A stretch of 64,000 nt of DNA from Peptoclostridium sp. (GTDB taxonomy: Bacteria > Bacillota > Clostridia > Peptostreptococcales > Peptostreptococcaceae). The notes under the pieces were generated by a model. That model was given only the letters and a program-made list of their open reading frames with translations. It ran no database searches and was not told the origin of the DNA. This document shows, piece after piece, positions 27,187 to 36,555 of this stretch (position 1 is the stretch's first letter; each line of letters opens with the position of its first letter). Both the position numbers and the translations under genes were made by a program. The stretch is taken from the NCBI RefSeq assembly GCF_009881055.1, contig NZ_WXFG01000017.1, positions 62,001-126,000 of the forward strand, in the 5' to 3' direction.

Positions 27187-28449
27187 ATGAAAGTCTTGGT
27201 AATTGGTAACGGCGGAAGGGAGCATGCCATAATATGGACGCTTTCTAAGAGCCAGAGGGTCGACAAGATATACTGCGCACCGGGAAATGCGGGAACAGCA
27301 AGCATAGCAGAGAATATAGATATAAGTGCCGACAACATTGATTCACTTCTTGATTTTGCAAAGAAAAATGACATAGAGCTGACTGTGGTAGGACCTGAGG
27401 TGCCGCTAGTACTTGGCATAGTAGACCTTTTCGAAAGCGAGGGGCTGAGGATATTCGGACCAAACAGGCAGTGCGCTATGCTAGAAGGCAGCAAGGCGTT
27501 TTCAAAGGAGTTTATGATAAGAAACAATATCCCTACTGCTATGTATGCGGAATATACCGACTACAACGAGGCGGTTGCAAATATCGACAAGCTGGGATTC
27601 CCTATAGTAATTAAGGCTGACGGACTTGCAGCGGGCAAGGGCGTTCTCATAGAATACGAGTTGGAAGATGCGATAAAAAACCTTAAAGATATTATGGTCA
27701 ACAAGGTGTTCGGTGAATCCGGAAGCAAGGTCGTATTTGAGGAGTTCATGACGGGCATTGAGGCCTCTATGCTTTGCTTTGTAGATGGCAACACGATAGT
27801 CCCAATGGAGAGCGCACAGGACTACAAGAGGATATACGACGAGGACATGGGGCCAAACACAGGCGGCATGGGCACATACTCTCCAAGCCTCATATTCAAT
27901 AGCGAGCTTGAAAACAGAATCGAGAGGGAGATTCTTGAGCCCATCATGGCGGGATTCAAAAAAGAAGGCCTCAAATTTAAGGGAGTGCTCTTCATAGGCC
28001 TTATGATAACTTCAGAGGGTCCAAAGGTGCTTGAGTTCAATGTCAGATTCGGTGATCCTGAGACTCAGTCTGTGCTTCCAAGACTAAAGACTGACCTTGT
28101 GGACATATTCGAAAGCGTTATAGATGAAAAGCTCGCAGACCAGGAGATCCTCTGGAGCGATGAGAGGACTATATGCGTTGTAATGGCATCAGGCGGCTAC
28201 CCTGGAGACTACGAAAAGGGCAAGAAGATAGACGGTCTTGAAAGCGTCGACCCTGACGTTGTTGTATTCCACGCCGGAACAAAGCTGTCTGGTGGCGATG
28301 TGGTTACAGACGGCGGAAGGGTACTTGGAGTAATGGCAAAGGGTGCTACCATGGAAGAGGCATCAGGCAAGGCTTATGCGAACGTTGCTAAGATAAGCTT
28401 CGAGGGAGCGCAGTACAGGAAGGACATAGGAAAGCTTATTCAGAGATAG
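27187..28449 (+). CDS. purD: GAR synthetase
   Basis: 420 residues, AAGGAGGAC before ATG. Joins phosphoribosylamine and glycine with ATP, so it is a direct user of glycine in a glycine-fermenting cell. ATP-grasp enzyme: 'IGNGGREHAIIW' N-terminus, 'IKADGLAAGKGV', 'NTGGMGTYSPS', 'LEFNVRFGDPETQ' signatures intact. Confidence 0.97.
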   Translation: MKVLVIGNGGREHAIIWTLSKSQRVDKIYCAPGNAGTASIAENIDISADNIDSLLDFAKKNDIELTVVGPEVPLVLGIVDLFESEGLRIFGPNRQCAMLEGSKAFSKEFMIRNNIPTAMYAEYTDYNEAVANIDKLGFPIVIKADGLAAGKGVLIEYELEDAIKNLKDIMVNKVFGESGSKVVFEEFMTGIEASMLCFVDGNTIVPMESAQDYKRIYDEDMGPNTGGMGTYSPSLIFNSELENRIEREILEPIMAGFKKEGLKFKGVLFIGLMITSEGPKVLEFNVRFGDPETQSVLPRLKTDLVDIFESVIDEKLADQEILWSDERTICVVMASGGYPGDYEKGKKIDGLESVDPDVVVFHAGTKLSGGDVVTDGGRVLGVMAKGATMEEASGKAYANVAKISFEGAQYRKDIGKLIQR

Positions 28450-28491
28450 AGGATTATCTTTAAGAATACTTATTACAAAGGAGTATTGAAA

Positions 28492-31400
28492 ATGAGCGAT
28501 AGAGTTAGAAGGATATTTGTGGAGAAAAAAGCCGGGTTTGACGTTCAGGCTCAGGGTCTTCTTTCTGATATAAAGGAAAGCCTGGGGATAAACAGCATAA
28601 CAGGCATAAGACTGCTTAACAGATACGACATATCAGGCATATCTGACGAGGTATATGAGGGCTCAAAATTCACTATATTTGCAGAGCCTCCGGTGGACTA
28701 TGTTTATGATGAGCTTGCGGCTGTTTCAGAAGGCGACAGGGTTTTCGCGGTAGAATACCTTCCGGGACAGTATGACCAGAGAGCCGATTCGGCAGCGCAG
28801 TGCATACAAATACTTTCAAAGGATTCTGAACCTACTGTTAGAGCTGCGAAGGTATACGCTCTAAGCGGCGACATAAGTGATGCTGAATTCGCAAAAATAA
28901 AAGCTTATTGCATAAATCCTATAGATTCAAGAGAAGCTGACCTTGAAAAGCCTGCCTCTCTTGAGATGAAATACGACGTGCCTGCTGACGTGAAGGTGCT
29001 TGATGGCTTTAATGCTCTTGACGAGCAGGGTCTTAGGGGCTTCATGGAGGAGTATGGTCTTGCCATGAATTACGAGGACCTCGAGTTCTGTCAGGGGTAC
29101 TTCAGAGATACTGAAAAAAGAGAGCCGTCAATAACTGAAATAAGAGTTATAGACACATATTGGTCAGACCACTGCAGACACACGACATTCGACACTCAGA
29201 TTGAAAGCGTACAGATAGACAGCGGAAAATATGCAGAGCCTGTAAAGGCTGCCTACGAGAGCATGAAGGAGTCTATGGCAAACGTATCTCCAGAAAAAGC
29301 TTCAGTATGCCTTATGGACATTGCAACTCTCGGCATGAAAGAGATGAGAAAAAACGGCATGCTTGACGATCTTGAAGTATCAAAAGAGATCAACGCATGC
29401 AGCATAGAGGTAGAGGCAGATGTGGACGGAAAGCCGGAAAAATGGCTTGTAATGTTCAAAAACGAGACTCACAACCACCCTACTGAAATTGAGCCTTTCG
29501 GAGGCGCGGCAACATGTCTTGGCGGAGCCATAAGAGACCCGCTTTCAGGAAGATCATATGTATACCAGGCTATGAGAGTTACAGGCAGCGCGGACCCAAG
29601 GACGCCTATAGAAAAGACGCTTCCGGGAAAGCTAGCTCAAAGAAAGATTACTACAGAGGCTGCAAGGGGCTACAGCTCTTACGGAAACCAGATAGGCCTT
29701 GCAACTGGAATGGTTTCCGAGCTTTATGACGAAGACTTTGTGGCAAAGAGGATGGAGGTTGGAGCTGTAATAGCTGCTGCGCCTAAGGACAACGTGCTAA
29801 GAGGCAATCCTGAACCTTCAGACATAGTAATACTTGTCGGCGGAAGAACTGGAAGGGACGGCTGCGGAGGAGCAACTGGCTCATCCAAGGAGCACACAGA
29901 AGAGTCGCTCACAAGCTGCGGAGCTGAGGTTCAAAAGGGTAACGCCCCTACAGAAAGAAAGATACAAAGGCTATTCAGAAACGCTCAGGTTGCAAAGATG
30001 ATAAAAAGATGCAACGACTTTGGAGCAGGCGGAGTGTCAGTTGCCATAGGTGAATTGACTGACGGACTTGACATAGATCTTGACATGGTTCCAAAGAAAT
30101 ACGAGGGACTTGACGGCACGGAGCTTGCAATATCCGAATCCCAGGAGAGAATGGCTGTCGTCGTTTCAAAGGATGACGCAGAGAAATTCATAAGCATGTC
30201 TGCCGAGGAGAATCTGGAGGCTACTATAGTTGCCACAGTCACTGGAGACAGAAGGCTGAAGATGAACTGGAGGGGCAAGAGCATAGTAGACCTTTCAAGG
30301 GATTTCCTGGATACTAACGGAATAAGGCAAAAGACCAGCGTTCAGGTTGCGGCTCCACAGGAAGAGAGCTATTTTGCAGTAGTGGAAAAAGAAGTTGCTG
30401 CTGCGGACGTAGAAAAGAAATGGAAAAGCATGATGTCTGATCTTAACATCTGCTCTCAAAAGGGAATGGGCGAGATGTTTGACGGCACTATAGGCGTTGG
30501 AAGCGTTCTTATGCCTTACGGCGGAAAATATCAGGATACTCCTGCACAGGTTATGGTTGCCAAGCTTCCAGTTCTGGGAGCTGAGACAAGCACTGCAACC
30601 GCAATGAGCTTTGGCTATAATCCTAAGATAGGAAAGTGGAGTCCTTTCCACGGAGCTATGTATGCTGTTGTGGAATCGGTTGCCAAGCTTGTGGCAGCAG
30701 GAGTTGACCACAAAAGGGTAAGGCTTTCGCTCCAGGAATATTTTGAAAAGCTAAGAAAGGAGCCTCAAAGATGGGGCAAACCTTTCAGCGCACTGCTTGG
30801 CGCATACATGGCTCAAAAGGGCTTTGGAGCTCCGGCTATAGGCGGAAAGGACAGCATGTCGGGAAGCTTCAACGAGCTTGACGTGCCTCCGACTCTAATA
30901 TCCTTCGCAGTGGGCGTTGTGAAATCAGGAAGCACGGTGTCATCTGAATTCAAAAAGGCCGGCAGCCAGGTTTTGATGTACAAGGCTCCTGTAAAGGACG
31001 ATTTGACATTTGACTTTGAAGCTCTTACAAAAGACTATGAAAGCATACATGCTCTGATTGAGAGCGGCAAAGTGCTTTCGTCATACGCAATAGGCCTTGG
31101 CGGAGCAGCAGAAGCAGTTACAAAGATGGGCTTTGGAAACAGGATAGGAATAGAGCTTGAGAATCTTGACAACGTGGAGCTTTTTGCGCCGGGATACGGC
31201 TCGATAGTCCTCGAGCTTGAAGCAGGTGCTGGCGTCGGAGAGCTTGCGGGCTGCAAGGTAATAGGAAAGACAACGGCTGAGGCTGCTATAAAGGTGGCTG
31301 GAGTGTCTATGGACATGGAAGGCCTCTACAAGCTTTGGGAGGCTCCGCTTGAGGAGATATTCCCTACGCGCACTGGCAAAATTGAAGGAACTCCTATGCA

Positions 31401-32247
31401 GTCAGTATTCAAGGCTGAGTCTTCAATAAAATCGCCTGTCAAAATAGCAAAGCCGAGGGTATTCATACCTGCATTCCCAGGAACAAACTGCGAGTATGAC
31501 TCTGCAAGGGCCTTTAATAAGGCGGGAGCAGAGGCACAGATAATGGTGCTCAAGAACCTTACTCCAGCGCAGATAGAAGCTTCAATAGAAGAAATGGTAA
31601 ACCACATTAAGAATTCTCAGATAGTAATGATACCTGGAGGCTTCAGCGCAGGAGACGAGCCTGAAGGTTCCGGAAAATTCATAGCGACTGTGTTCAAGAA
31701 CCCGTATGTTAAGGAAGCTGTTATGGACCTGCTCACTAAGAGAGACGGCCTTGTGCTTGGAATATGCAATGGCTTCCAGGCCCTCATAAAGCTTGGTCTT
31801 CTTCCATACGGCGAAATAAGGGATGTTGATGCAAGCGCTCCTACGCTGACATACAACAAGATAGGCAGACACGTTTCAAAGCTTATAATGACAAAGGTTG
31901 TGTCCAACAAGTCTCCATGGCTTGCAAACATAGAGCCGGGAAGCATGCACACAATACCTGTTTCGCACGGTGAGGGAAGATTCTTTGCAGACGAGGCTAC
32001 TGTAAAGAGCCTGTTTGAAAATGGACAGGTTGCTACTCAGTATGTCGACTTCGATGGAAATCCAACTTACGATATAGCGTTCAACCCTAACGGCTCTGTT
32101 CATGCCATAGAGGGAATAACAAGCCCTGACGGCAGAGTGTTCGGAAAAATGGCCCACTCGGAGAGGGTTGGCAAGGACATATGCAAGAACATCCCTGGAA
32201 ACAAGGAGCAGGATATATTCAAATCGGGAGTTTCATACTTCCTGTAA
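28492..32247 (+). CDS. purL: FGAM synthase, single-chain large form
   Basis: 1251 residues; ATG 28492 is 8 bases from AAGGAG and preferred to TTG 28486. Converts FGAR to FGAM with glutamine. Single-chain type with N-terminal PurS-like region, two AIRS-type domain pairs ('THNHPTEIEPFGGAATC', 'GGKDSMSGSF') and a C-terminal glutamine amidotransferase ('PAFPGTNCEYDSARAF', nucleophile in 'LGICNGFQALIKLG', 'SHGEGRFF'). Many Firmicutes use split PurS/Q/L, so the long form is of note. Last gene of the operon, ended by a bidirectional terminator. Confidence 0.96.
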   Translation: MSDRVRRIFVEKKAGFDVQAQGLLSDIKESLGINSITGIRLLNRYDISGISDEVYEGSKFTIFAEPPVDYVYDELAAVSEGDRVFAVEYLPGQYDQRADSAAQCIQILSKDSEPTVRAAKVYALSGDISDAEFAKIKAYCINPIDSREADLEKPASLEMKYDVPADVKVLDGFNALDEQGLRGFMEEYGLAMNYEDLEFCQGYFRDTEKREPSITEIRVIDTYWSDHCRHTTFDTQIESVQIDSGKYAEPVKAAYESMKESMANVSPEKASVCLMDIATLGMKEMRKNGMLDDLEVSKEINACSIEVEADVDGKPEKWLVMFKNETHNHPTEIEPFGGAATCLGGAIRDPLSGRSYVYQAMRVTGSADPRTPIEKTLPGKLAQRKITTEAARGYSSYGNQIGLATGMVSELYDEDFVAKRMEVGAVIAAAPKDNVLRGNPEPSDIVILVGGRTGRDGCGGATGSSKEHTEESLTSCGAEVQKGNAPTERKIQRLFRNAQVAKMIKRCNDFGAGGVSVAIGELTDGLDIDLDMVPKKYEGLDGTELAISESQERMAVVVSKDDAEKFISMSAEENLEATIVATVTGDRRLKMNWRGKSIVDLSRDFLDTNGIRQKTSVQVAAPQEESYFAVVEKEVAAADVEKKWKSMMSDLNICSQKGMGEMFDGTIGVGSVLMPYGGKYQDTPAQVMVAKLPVLGAETSTATAMSFGYNPKIGKWSPFHGAMYAVVESVAKLVAAGVDHKRVRLSLQEYFEKLRKEPQRWGKPFSALLGAYMAQKGFGAPAIGGKDSMSGSFNELDVPPTLISFAVGVVKSGSTVSSEFKKAGSQVLMYKAPVKDDLTFDFEALTKDYESIHALIESGKVLSSYAIGLGGAAEAVTKMGFGNRIGIELENLDNVELFAPGYGSIVLELEAGAGVGELAGCKVIGKTTAEAAIKVAGVSMDMEGLYKLWEAPLEEIFPTRTGKIEGTPMQSVFKAESSIKSPVKIAKPRVFIPAFPGTNCEYDSARAFNKAGAEAQIMVLKNLTPAQIEASIEEMVNHIKNSQIVMIPGGFSAGDEPEGSGKFIATVFKNPYVKEAVMDLLTKRDGLVLGICNGFQALIKLGLLPYGEIRDVDASAPTLTYNKIGRHVSKLIMTKVVSNKSPWLANIEPGSMHTIPVSHGEGRFFADEATVKSLFENGQVATQYVDFDGNPTYDIAFNPNGSVHAIEGITSPDGRVFGKMAHSERVGKDICKNIPGNKEQDIFKSGVSYFL

Positions 32248-32253
32248 GAAACT

Positions 32254-32306
32254 AAAAAAAGGAGTATTGCGTGCTACATTTTAGTAGTCATGCAATACTC
32301 CTTTTC
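32254..32306. terminator. Bidirectional terminator between purL and the metal ABC operon
   Basis: AAAAGGAGTATTGC (32257-32270) pairs perfectly over 14 bp with GCAATACTCCTTTT (32292-32305); A-run on one side and T-run on the other serve the two convergent transcripts. Confidence 0.92.
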
Positions 32307-32334
32307 ATATTCATAATTGCAGCAGGCTTTAGCT

Positions 32335-32369
32335 TGCGCAATAAGTTGATAAGTTGGTGCCTGGCACCT
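32335..32369. repeat. REP-like palindromic element
   Basis: GGTGCCTGGCACC (32356-32368) is an almost perfect palindrome, preceded by the direct repeat ATAAGTTG/ATAAGTTG. It overlaps the stop of the permease gene. Phrases of this kind occur as dispersed repeats in several clostridial genomes; only one copy is in the window. Confidence 0.35.
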
Positions 32370-33171
32370 ACACTTTCTTTCCCTTGAGTATCAGGCTTAC
32401 AAAGTAAACTCCGCATGACACGAGAATTATTGTCGCCCCTGAGGGGATGTTGAATATGTACGAAACAACAAGGCCCAGCAGGCAGTTTGCCATGCCAAGG
32501 ACTATTGAAAGCTTCATTATTCCAAGCAGGTTACGGCTAAAGAGCGATGATGTTGCAGGCGGGATTGTAAGCAATGCTATTACAAGCACTATCCCGACTA
32601 TTTTTATAAGTATTACTATTGACATTCCAACAAGCACAGAAAGGAAGTACTCGAGGAAGCGCGTGTCCATACCTATCACACTTGAAAACTCCTCGTCAAA
32701 AAGGTAAGCCTTCCAGTGGTTGAAAAAGGCGGCTATCGAAAGCACAATAAAAATGTCCATTCCCAGAGCAAGCATTATATTGCTGCGAGATATTGTCAGT
32801 ATATCGCCGAACAGGTACGATGACATGTCAGGTGGATAGCCTGGTGTTAGGGCTATAAACAGTATCCCCAGAGCCATGCCCACAGCCCAGAACATACCTA
32901 TTAGGGCGTCGGAGTCGGAGCTGGTGTTTCTCTTTATCCCAGCTATGCATAGCGCCGAGGCGATTGCAAATAACAGGCCTGTTATTATGGGCTCGACGCC
33001 AAGAAAATATCCGAGCCCAATGCCGCCAAAGGATGCGTGGGCTATTCCGCCGCTCAGCATCACAAGCCGCTTTTCTATTATAATGGTGCCGATAATGCCG
33101 CAGACTATGCTGGCGAGCAGGGCGCCGATTAAGGCATTCTGTATGAAGTTATACTGTAGAGCGCTAGTCAT
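32368..33171 (-). CDS. Metal (zinc/manganese-type) ABC transporter permease
   Basis: 267 residues; start at ATG 33171 (AGGATAAA upstream, overlapping the ATPase end by 8 bases) instead of the longer frame to 33225. About eight membrane segments; 'LSGGIAHASFGGIGLGYFLG' and the C-terminal 'IVGIVLVIALLTIPPATSSLFSRNL' blocks identify the ABC-3 (ZnuB/TroC) family. Operon order is binding protein, ATPase, permease, reading leftwards. Confidence 0.93.
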   Translation of the reverse strand: MTSALQYNFIQNALIGALLASIVCGIIGTIIIEKRLVMLSGGIAHASFGGIGLGYFLGVEPIITGLLFAIASALCIAGIKRNTSSDSDALIGMFWAVGMALGILFIALTPGYPPDMSSYLFGDILTISRSNIMLALGMDIFIVLSIAAFFNHWKAYLFDEEFSSVIGMDTRFLEYFLSVLVGMSIVILIKIVGIVLVIALLTIPPATSSLFSRNLLGIMKLSIVLGMANCLLGLVVSYIFNIPSGATIILVSCGVYFVSLILKGKKV

Positions 33172-33931
33172 TTTTATCCTCCTCATAGTCAATGTGCGGA
33201 TTGAGCACTCTGTGGGGTACCCCATGTGCGATAAGGTCTATATGGCAGCCGTAAACTCTCTCGAGGCTTTCTGTAAGCGGGGTTTGCTCATCGCCGTGAT
33301 AGAAGAGCTTTCTGTTGAGGCATGCTATAGTGTCGACATAGGAAGATACGGCTCCTATGTCATGGCTTACTATTATTATGGTTCTGCTCTTGCTGAGCTC
33401 CTTCAGAAGTGCATATATGTCGGTTCTTGAGGTTGAATCAATGCTGGCTGTCGGCTCGTCAAGAAGGAGTATGTCTGGATTTGCGGACAGAGCGCGAGCG
33501 AGCAGCACCTTCTGCAACTGGCCGCCGGAGAGCTTACCTATCTGCCTGTTTTCAAGATCTGCTATGCCCATGAGCGACAAATTATTTCTTGCATTAGAAA
33601 TGTCCTCGCTGCTGAATCTGTGAAAAGGAGTAAGCTTTCGCGTGAGAGTGCCCGCAAGCACCACATCGAGCACGCTTATTGGGAAAGTCCGGCTGAAGCT
33701 TGTAAACTGCGGCACGTATCCAACCGGCATTTTGCTGTTTATGCTCACATGACCTCCGGTAGGCTTTATAAGCCCGCATATTATCTTAAGGAGAGTGCTT
33801 TTACCACCGCCATTGGGACCTATTATGCCCAGGAATTCACCGCGTCTGACATTTAGATTTACAGAATCCAGCGCACAGACTCCGGAATAGGACATGCTTA
33901 TATCTTTGAGCTCTATTATGTAATCAGTCAT
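33164..33931 (-). CDS. Metal ABC transporter ATP-binding protein (ZnuC type)
   Basis: 255 residues. Walker A 'GPNGGGKST', signature 'LSGGQLQKVLLARAL', Walker B 'ILLLDEPTASID' and 'IIVSHDIGAV' switch are all intact. The C-terminus is rich in His/Asp ('HIDYEEDKND'), common in ZnuC-type proteins. Begins directly after the binding-protein stop. Confidence 0.93.
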   Translation of the reverse strand: MTDYIIELKDISMSYSGVCALDSVNLNVRRGEFLGIIGPNGGGKSTLLKIICGLIKPTGGHVSINSKMPVGYVPQFTSFSRTFPISVLDVVLAGTLTRKLTPFHRFSSEDISNARNNLSLMGIADLENRQIGKLSGGQLQKVLLARALSANPDILLLDEPTASIDSTSRTDIYALLKELSKSRTIIIVSHDIGAVSSYVDTIACLNRKLFYHGDEQTPLTESLERVYGCHIDLIAHGVPHRVLNPHIDYEEDKND

Positions 33932-34843
33932 CTAATCAAGGACCTCCTTGAAGGTTGCTGCTATCTTTTCCATGCTCTTTATATAGTCGCTAGAAAGCGG
34001 AGTTATCTCTACAACCCTGCCGCCTATCTCGTCAGCAAGTGTTCTGGACTGGGCGCTGGCAATTTCAGACTGGTGGAATATAACTTTTATATTGTGCTCC
34101 TTTGCAAGGTCTATTATGGACTGGAGCTGCCGTGCAGTTGCATCCTTGCCCTCGTTTTCCACGGCTATCATCTTAAGGCCGTAGTCATCGGCAAAATAGC
34201 CCATGGAAGGGTGGTATATTATGAACTCCTTCTGTCCAGACTTGGAAAGCTGCTCACTGATTGACGAGTCCAGCTGCCTGAGCTGTTCCTTGTAGGTCTT
34301 TGCGTTGCTTGAGTAGAGCTCTTTGTTTTCCGGATTGAGGGCCGAGAGTTCGCGCTCCATGACATCGACCATTACCATTACACGTTTTGGCGACATCCAT
34401 ATGTGAGGGTCCCTGCTGAGCTTTTCGCTATCTTCATCATCGGTGTCCTCGTGCGTATGACCTGATATGTAAAGCTCCGGATATACATTTGCAACTTCTT
34501 TGTCGAGCCTTATCACCTTTGCATCCGGATTAAGCTCGTTTGCCTTGGGAAGTATGTTAGCCTCCTCTGAGGGCACGCCCATTGCAAAATAGACTGAAGC
34601 TGTGCTGAAAAGCTGCATCTGCCTTGGAGAAGGCTGATATGTCTCGGGACTGCTTCCGGGCGGGATTATTGTGACCATTTCGACGTTTTCTCCGGCAATT
34701 GCCTTTACAAACTCCTCCTGAGGAGGTATGGAAACTACAATTACGGGCTTTTGTGATTTTACTGATTCATCCTGACCGCACGCGCAGAATATGACGCTTG
34801 AAATCACCAAAAGAAGCAGAATGAGTTTTTTTCTAGATAACAT
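33932..34843 (-). CDS. Metal-binding lipoprotein (ZnuA/TroA family)
   Basis: 303 residues, AGGAGTG upstream. Lipobox 'VIFCAC' about residue 21. Cluster A-I metal-binding fold: His147 in 'DPHIWMSP', His211 in 'IIYHPSMGYFADDYG', and a short His/Asp/Glu loop 'GHTHEDTDDEDS' that in ZnuA proteins collects zinc. The usual first ligand His in 'PPGxSPHTYxPxP' is Glu67 here ('PPGSSPETYQPSP'), which could alter metal preference. Zinc is likely but manganese is not excluded. Confidence 0.88.
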   Translation of the reverse strand: MLSRKKLILLLLVISSVIFCACGQDESVKSQKPVIVVSIPPQEEFVKAIAGENVEMVTIIPPGSSPETYQPSPRQMQLFSTASVYFAMGVPSEEANILPKANELNPDAKVIRLDKEVANVYPELYISGHTHEDTDDEDSEKLSRDPHIWMSPKRVMVMVDVMERELSALNPENKELYSSNAKTYKEQLRQLDSSISEQLSKSGQKEFIIYHPSMGYFADDYGLKMIAVENEGKDATARQLQSIIDLAKEHNIKVIFHQSEIASAQSRTLADEIGGRVVEITPLSSDYIKSMEKIAATFKEVLD

Positions 34844-35071
34844 GCTATCACTCCTAATCTCTAATTAAGTTCAACTGTAACTACAAATGCTAATATGATA
34901 ACACAACTGGTTTTTCCAAATACATATGCATAATGATACCCGATTGGAGTCGGGATTAAATAGGCAGTTCTTAAAAATCGGAAATTGTGGTAAATTATTA
35001 GATAACAATATCAGAAATTCCAAAATGCATATCAAGTTAAGAGTTCACATCAGCGCATAGGAGATGAAGCT

Positions 35072-35602
35072 ATGGAGGCCAGAGGGCTTATTCAGATATA
35101 CACAGGCGAAGGCAAGGGCAAGACGACTGCAGCCGTAGGTCAGGGCATAAGGGCGTGCGGAAGAGGCTTCAGGGTGATAATGATACAGTTTCTAAAGACC
35201 TCGGACTCCGGAGAACTCGAAATATTGAAAAAAATAGACTGCTTTGACGTCTGCAGGTTCCAGACTCAGGAGGGCTTTTACTGGAAGCTTGACAAGGCAG
35301 GAAAACAAAAAGTGGAAGCCGAAACAAAAAAGGCGCTTGAATTTGCAGAAAAGATCATGTCTGAAAATTTGTGCGACATGCTTATTCTGGATGAAATACT
35401 CGGAGCATTCTCTAAGGGGCTTTTCGACCTTGAAAGGTTACTCAATCTGATGGGCAAAAAACCGGATAGCATGGAGCTGATAATGACCGGCAGGGGGGCG
35501 CCCAAGGAGCTCATAGAGAAGGCCGACCTTGTGACTCAGATGCAGAAGGTAAAGCATCCGCTGGACATGGGGATAGGAGCCAGAAGAGGCATAGAGTATT
35601 AA
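35072..35602 (+). CDS. cobO: Corrinoid (cob(I)alamin) adenosyltransferase, CobA/BtuR type
   Basis: 176 residues, AGGAGATGAAGC upstream. Transfers adenosyl from ATP to cob(I)alamin, giving coenzyme B12. P-loop 'YTGEGKGKTTAAVGQGIR', 'IQFLK', 'DMLILDEILGAF' and the closing 'GIGARRGIEY' are the family pattern. Stands alone, divergent from the metal importer; B12-dependent amino-acid mutases in such fermenters are a likely customer. Confidence 0.93.
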   Translation: MEARGLIQIYTGEGKGKTTAAVGQGIRACGRGFRVIMIQFLKTSDSGELEILKKIDCFDVCRFQTQEGFYWKLDKAGKQKVEAETKKALEFAEKIMSENLCDMLILDEILGAFSKGLFDLERLLNLMGKKPDSMELIMTGRGAPKELIEKADLVTQMQKVKHPLDMGIGARRGIEY

Positions 35603-35607
35603 TCACT

Positions 35608-36336
35608 CTACACCTCTATTATATTGACTCCCGAATCAAGACTGTATATAACATCTTTGCGCTCCACTATAATCTGCGTTTTATCGGCGAGAGCCTTCTC
35701 GCTTTTTATTTTTTGGATAAGCTCGTGCGTGGGATTAATGGCTACAGGATATTTGACCCTTTTTAGCATGGTTATGTCGCCGTTTGTGTCTCCGTATGCG
35801 TAGCTTTGTGATATATCGATGTCATATTTTTTGATGAATTCATCTATGGCTACCGTCTTGTCCTTTGATTCCCACATTGGGACTATGTTTCCGGTGAAAA
35901 TCCCGTCCTCGAAAATATATTTTGAACCTATATAGTCAGTTGCCTTATACATACGGGCCATCTTTTCAACGAGGAAATCAGGGCTGCCGGATATGAATAT
36001 CACAATATGTCCCATTTGGACATGATTTTGTATCATCGTTCTGGTATATCTGTACACTTTTTCGAACTTGACCTCTACGATATCCTCGCTTGTGTAGTCG
36101 ATTATTTCGCGCTTTACGCCCTTGAGCGAGTTCAAATAGATCTGTGCCGCCTCGAGCAGATATGAGTCATAATCGCCCTTTCGGGTCAGCCACTTGTCGT
36201 ATGTATGCTTTAACTGATCAATCCAATACTTTTCGGGTATGACCTCGAACTTCACCAGCTTTTTGAAGTGCTCAATCATGAGCGAATCTCTGTGCAATGT
36301 ACCGTCAATGTCGAAGAAAGCAGCAATATTGCCCAT
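35608..36336 (-). CDS. HAD-superfamily IB phosphatase (SerB-like)
   Basis: 242 residues; start at ATG 36336 because AAAGGCGGTG lies 8 bases upstream, and the catalytic 'AAFFDIDGTLHRDS' begins right after. Motif II Ser in 'VIFISGSPDFLVEKMA', motif III Lys region and 'SYAYGDTNGDITMLKRVKYP' (motif IV Asp) complete a working HAD site. Matches the TIGR01490-type IB hydrolase group whose members dephosphorylate phosphoserine-like or lysophospholipid substrates. Substrate unknown. Confidence 0.85.
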   Translation of the reverse strand: MGNIAAFFDIDGTLHRDSLMIEHFKKLVKFEVIPEKYWIDQLKHTYDKWLTRKGDYDSYLLEAAQIYLNSLKGVKREIIDYTSEDIVEVKFEKVYRYTRTMIQNHVQMGHIVIFISGSPDFLVEKMARMYKATDYIGSKYIFEDGIFTGNIVPMWESKDKTVAIDEFIKKYDIDISQSYAYGDTNGDITMLKRVKYPVAINPTHELIQKIKSEKALADKTQIIVERKDVIYSLDSGVNIIEV

Positions 36337-36555
36337 ATTTTCACACCGCCTTTGTTGTGATATTTGCAAAGTCTTTTAGCTATTATACAACAAAACAGAT
36401 AGCAGTAATCTCCAAAACAGCAAATTGTGTATAAAATAGCGGGACAAACGGATGTGAAAGCAGAATTATTGAGCAAGCAACTTGCTTACAGTGTCAAAAA
36501 TGCCGTTTTTGTTGTAGAATAATATGATGTAGAAATTATTGAAGAAGGTGTGTGT

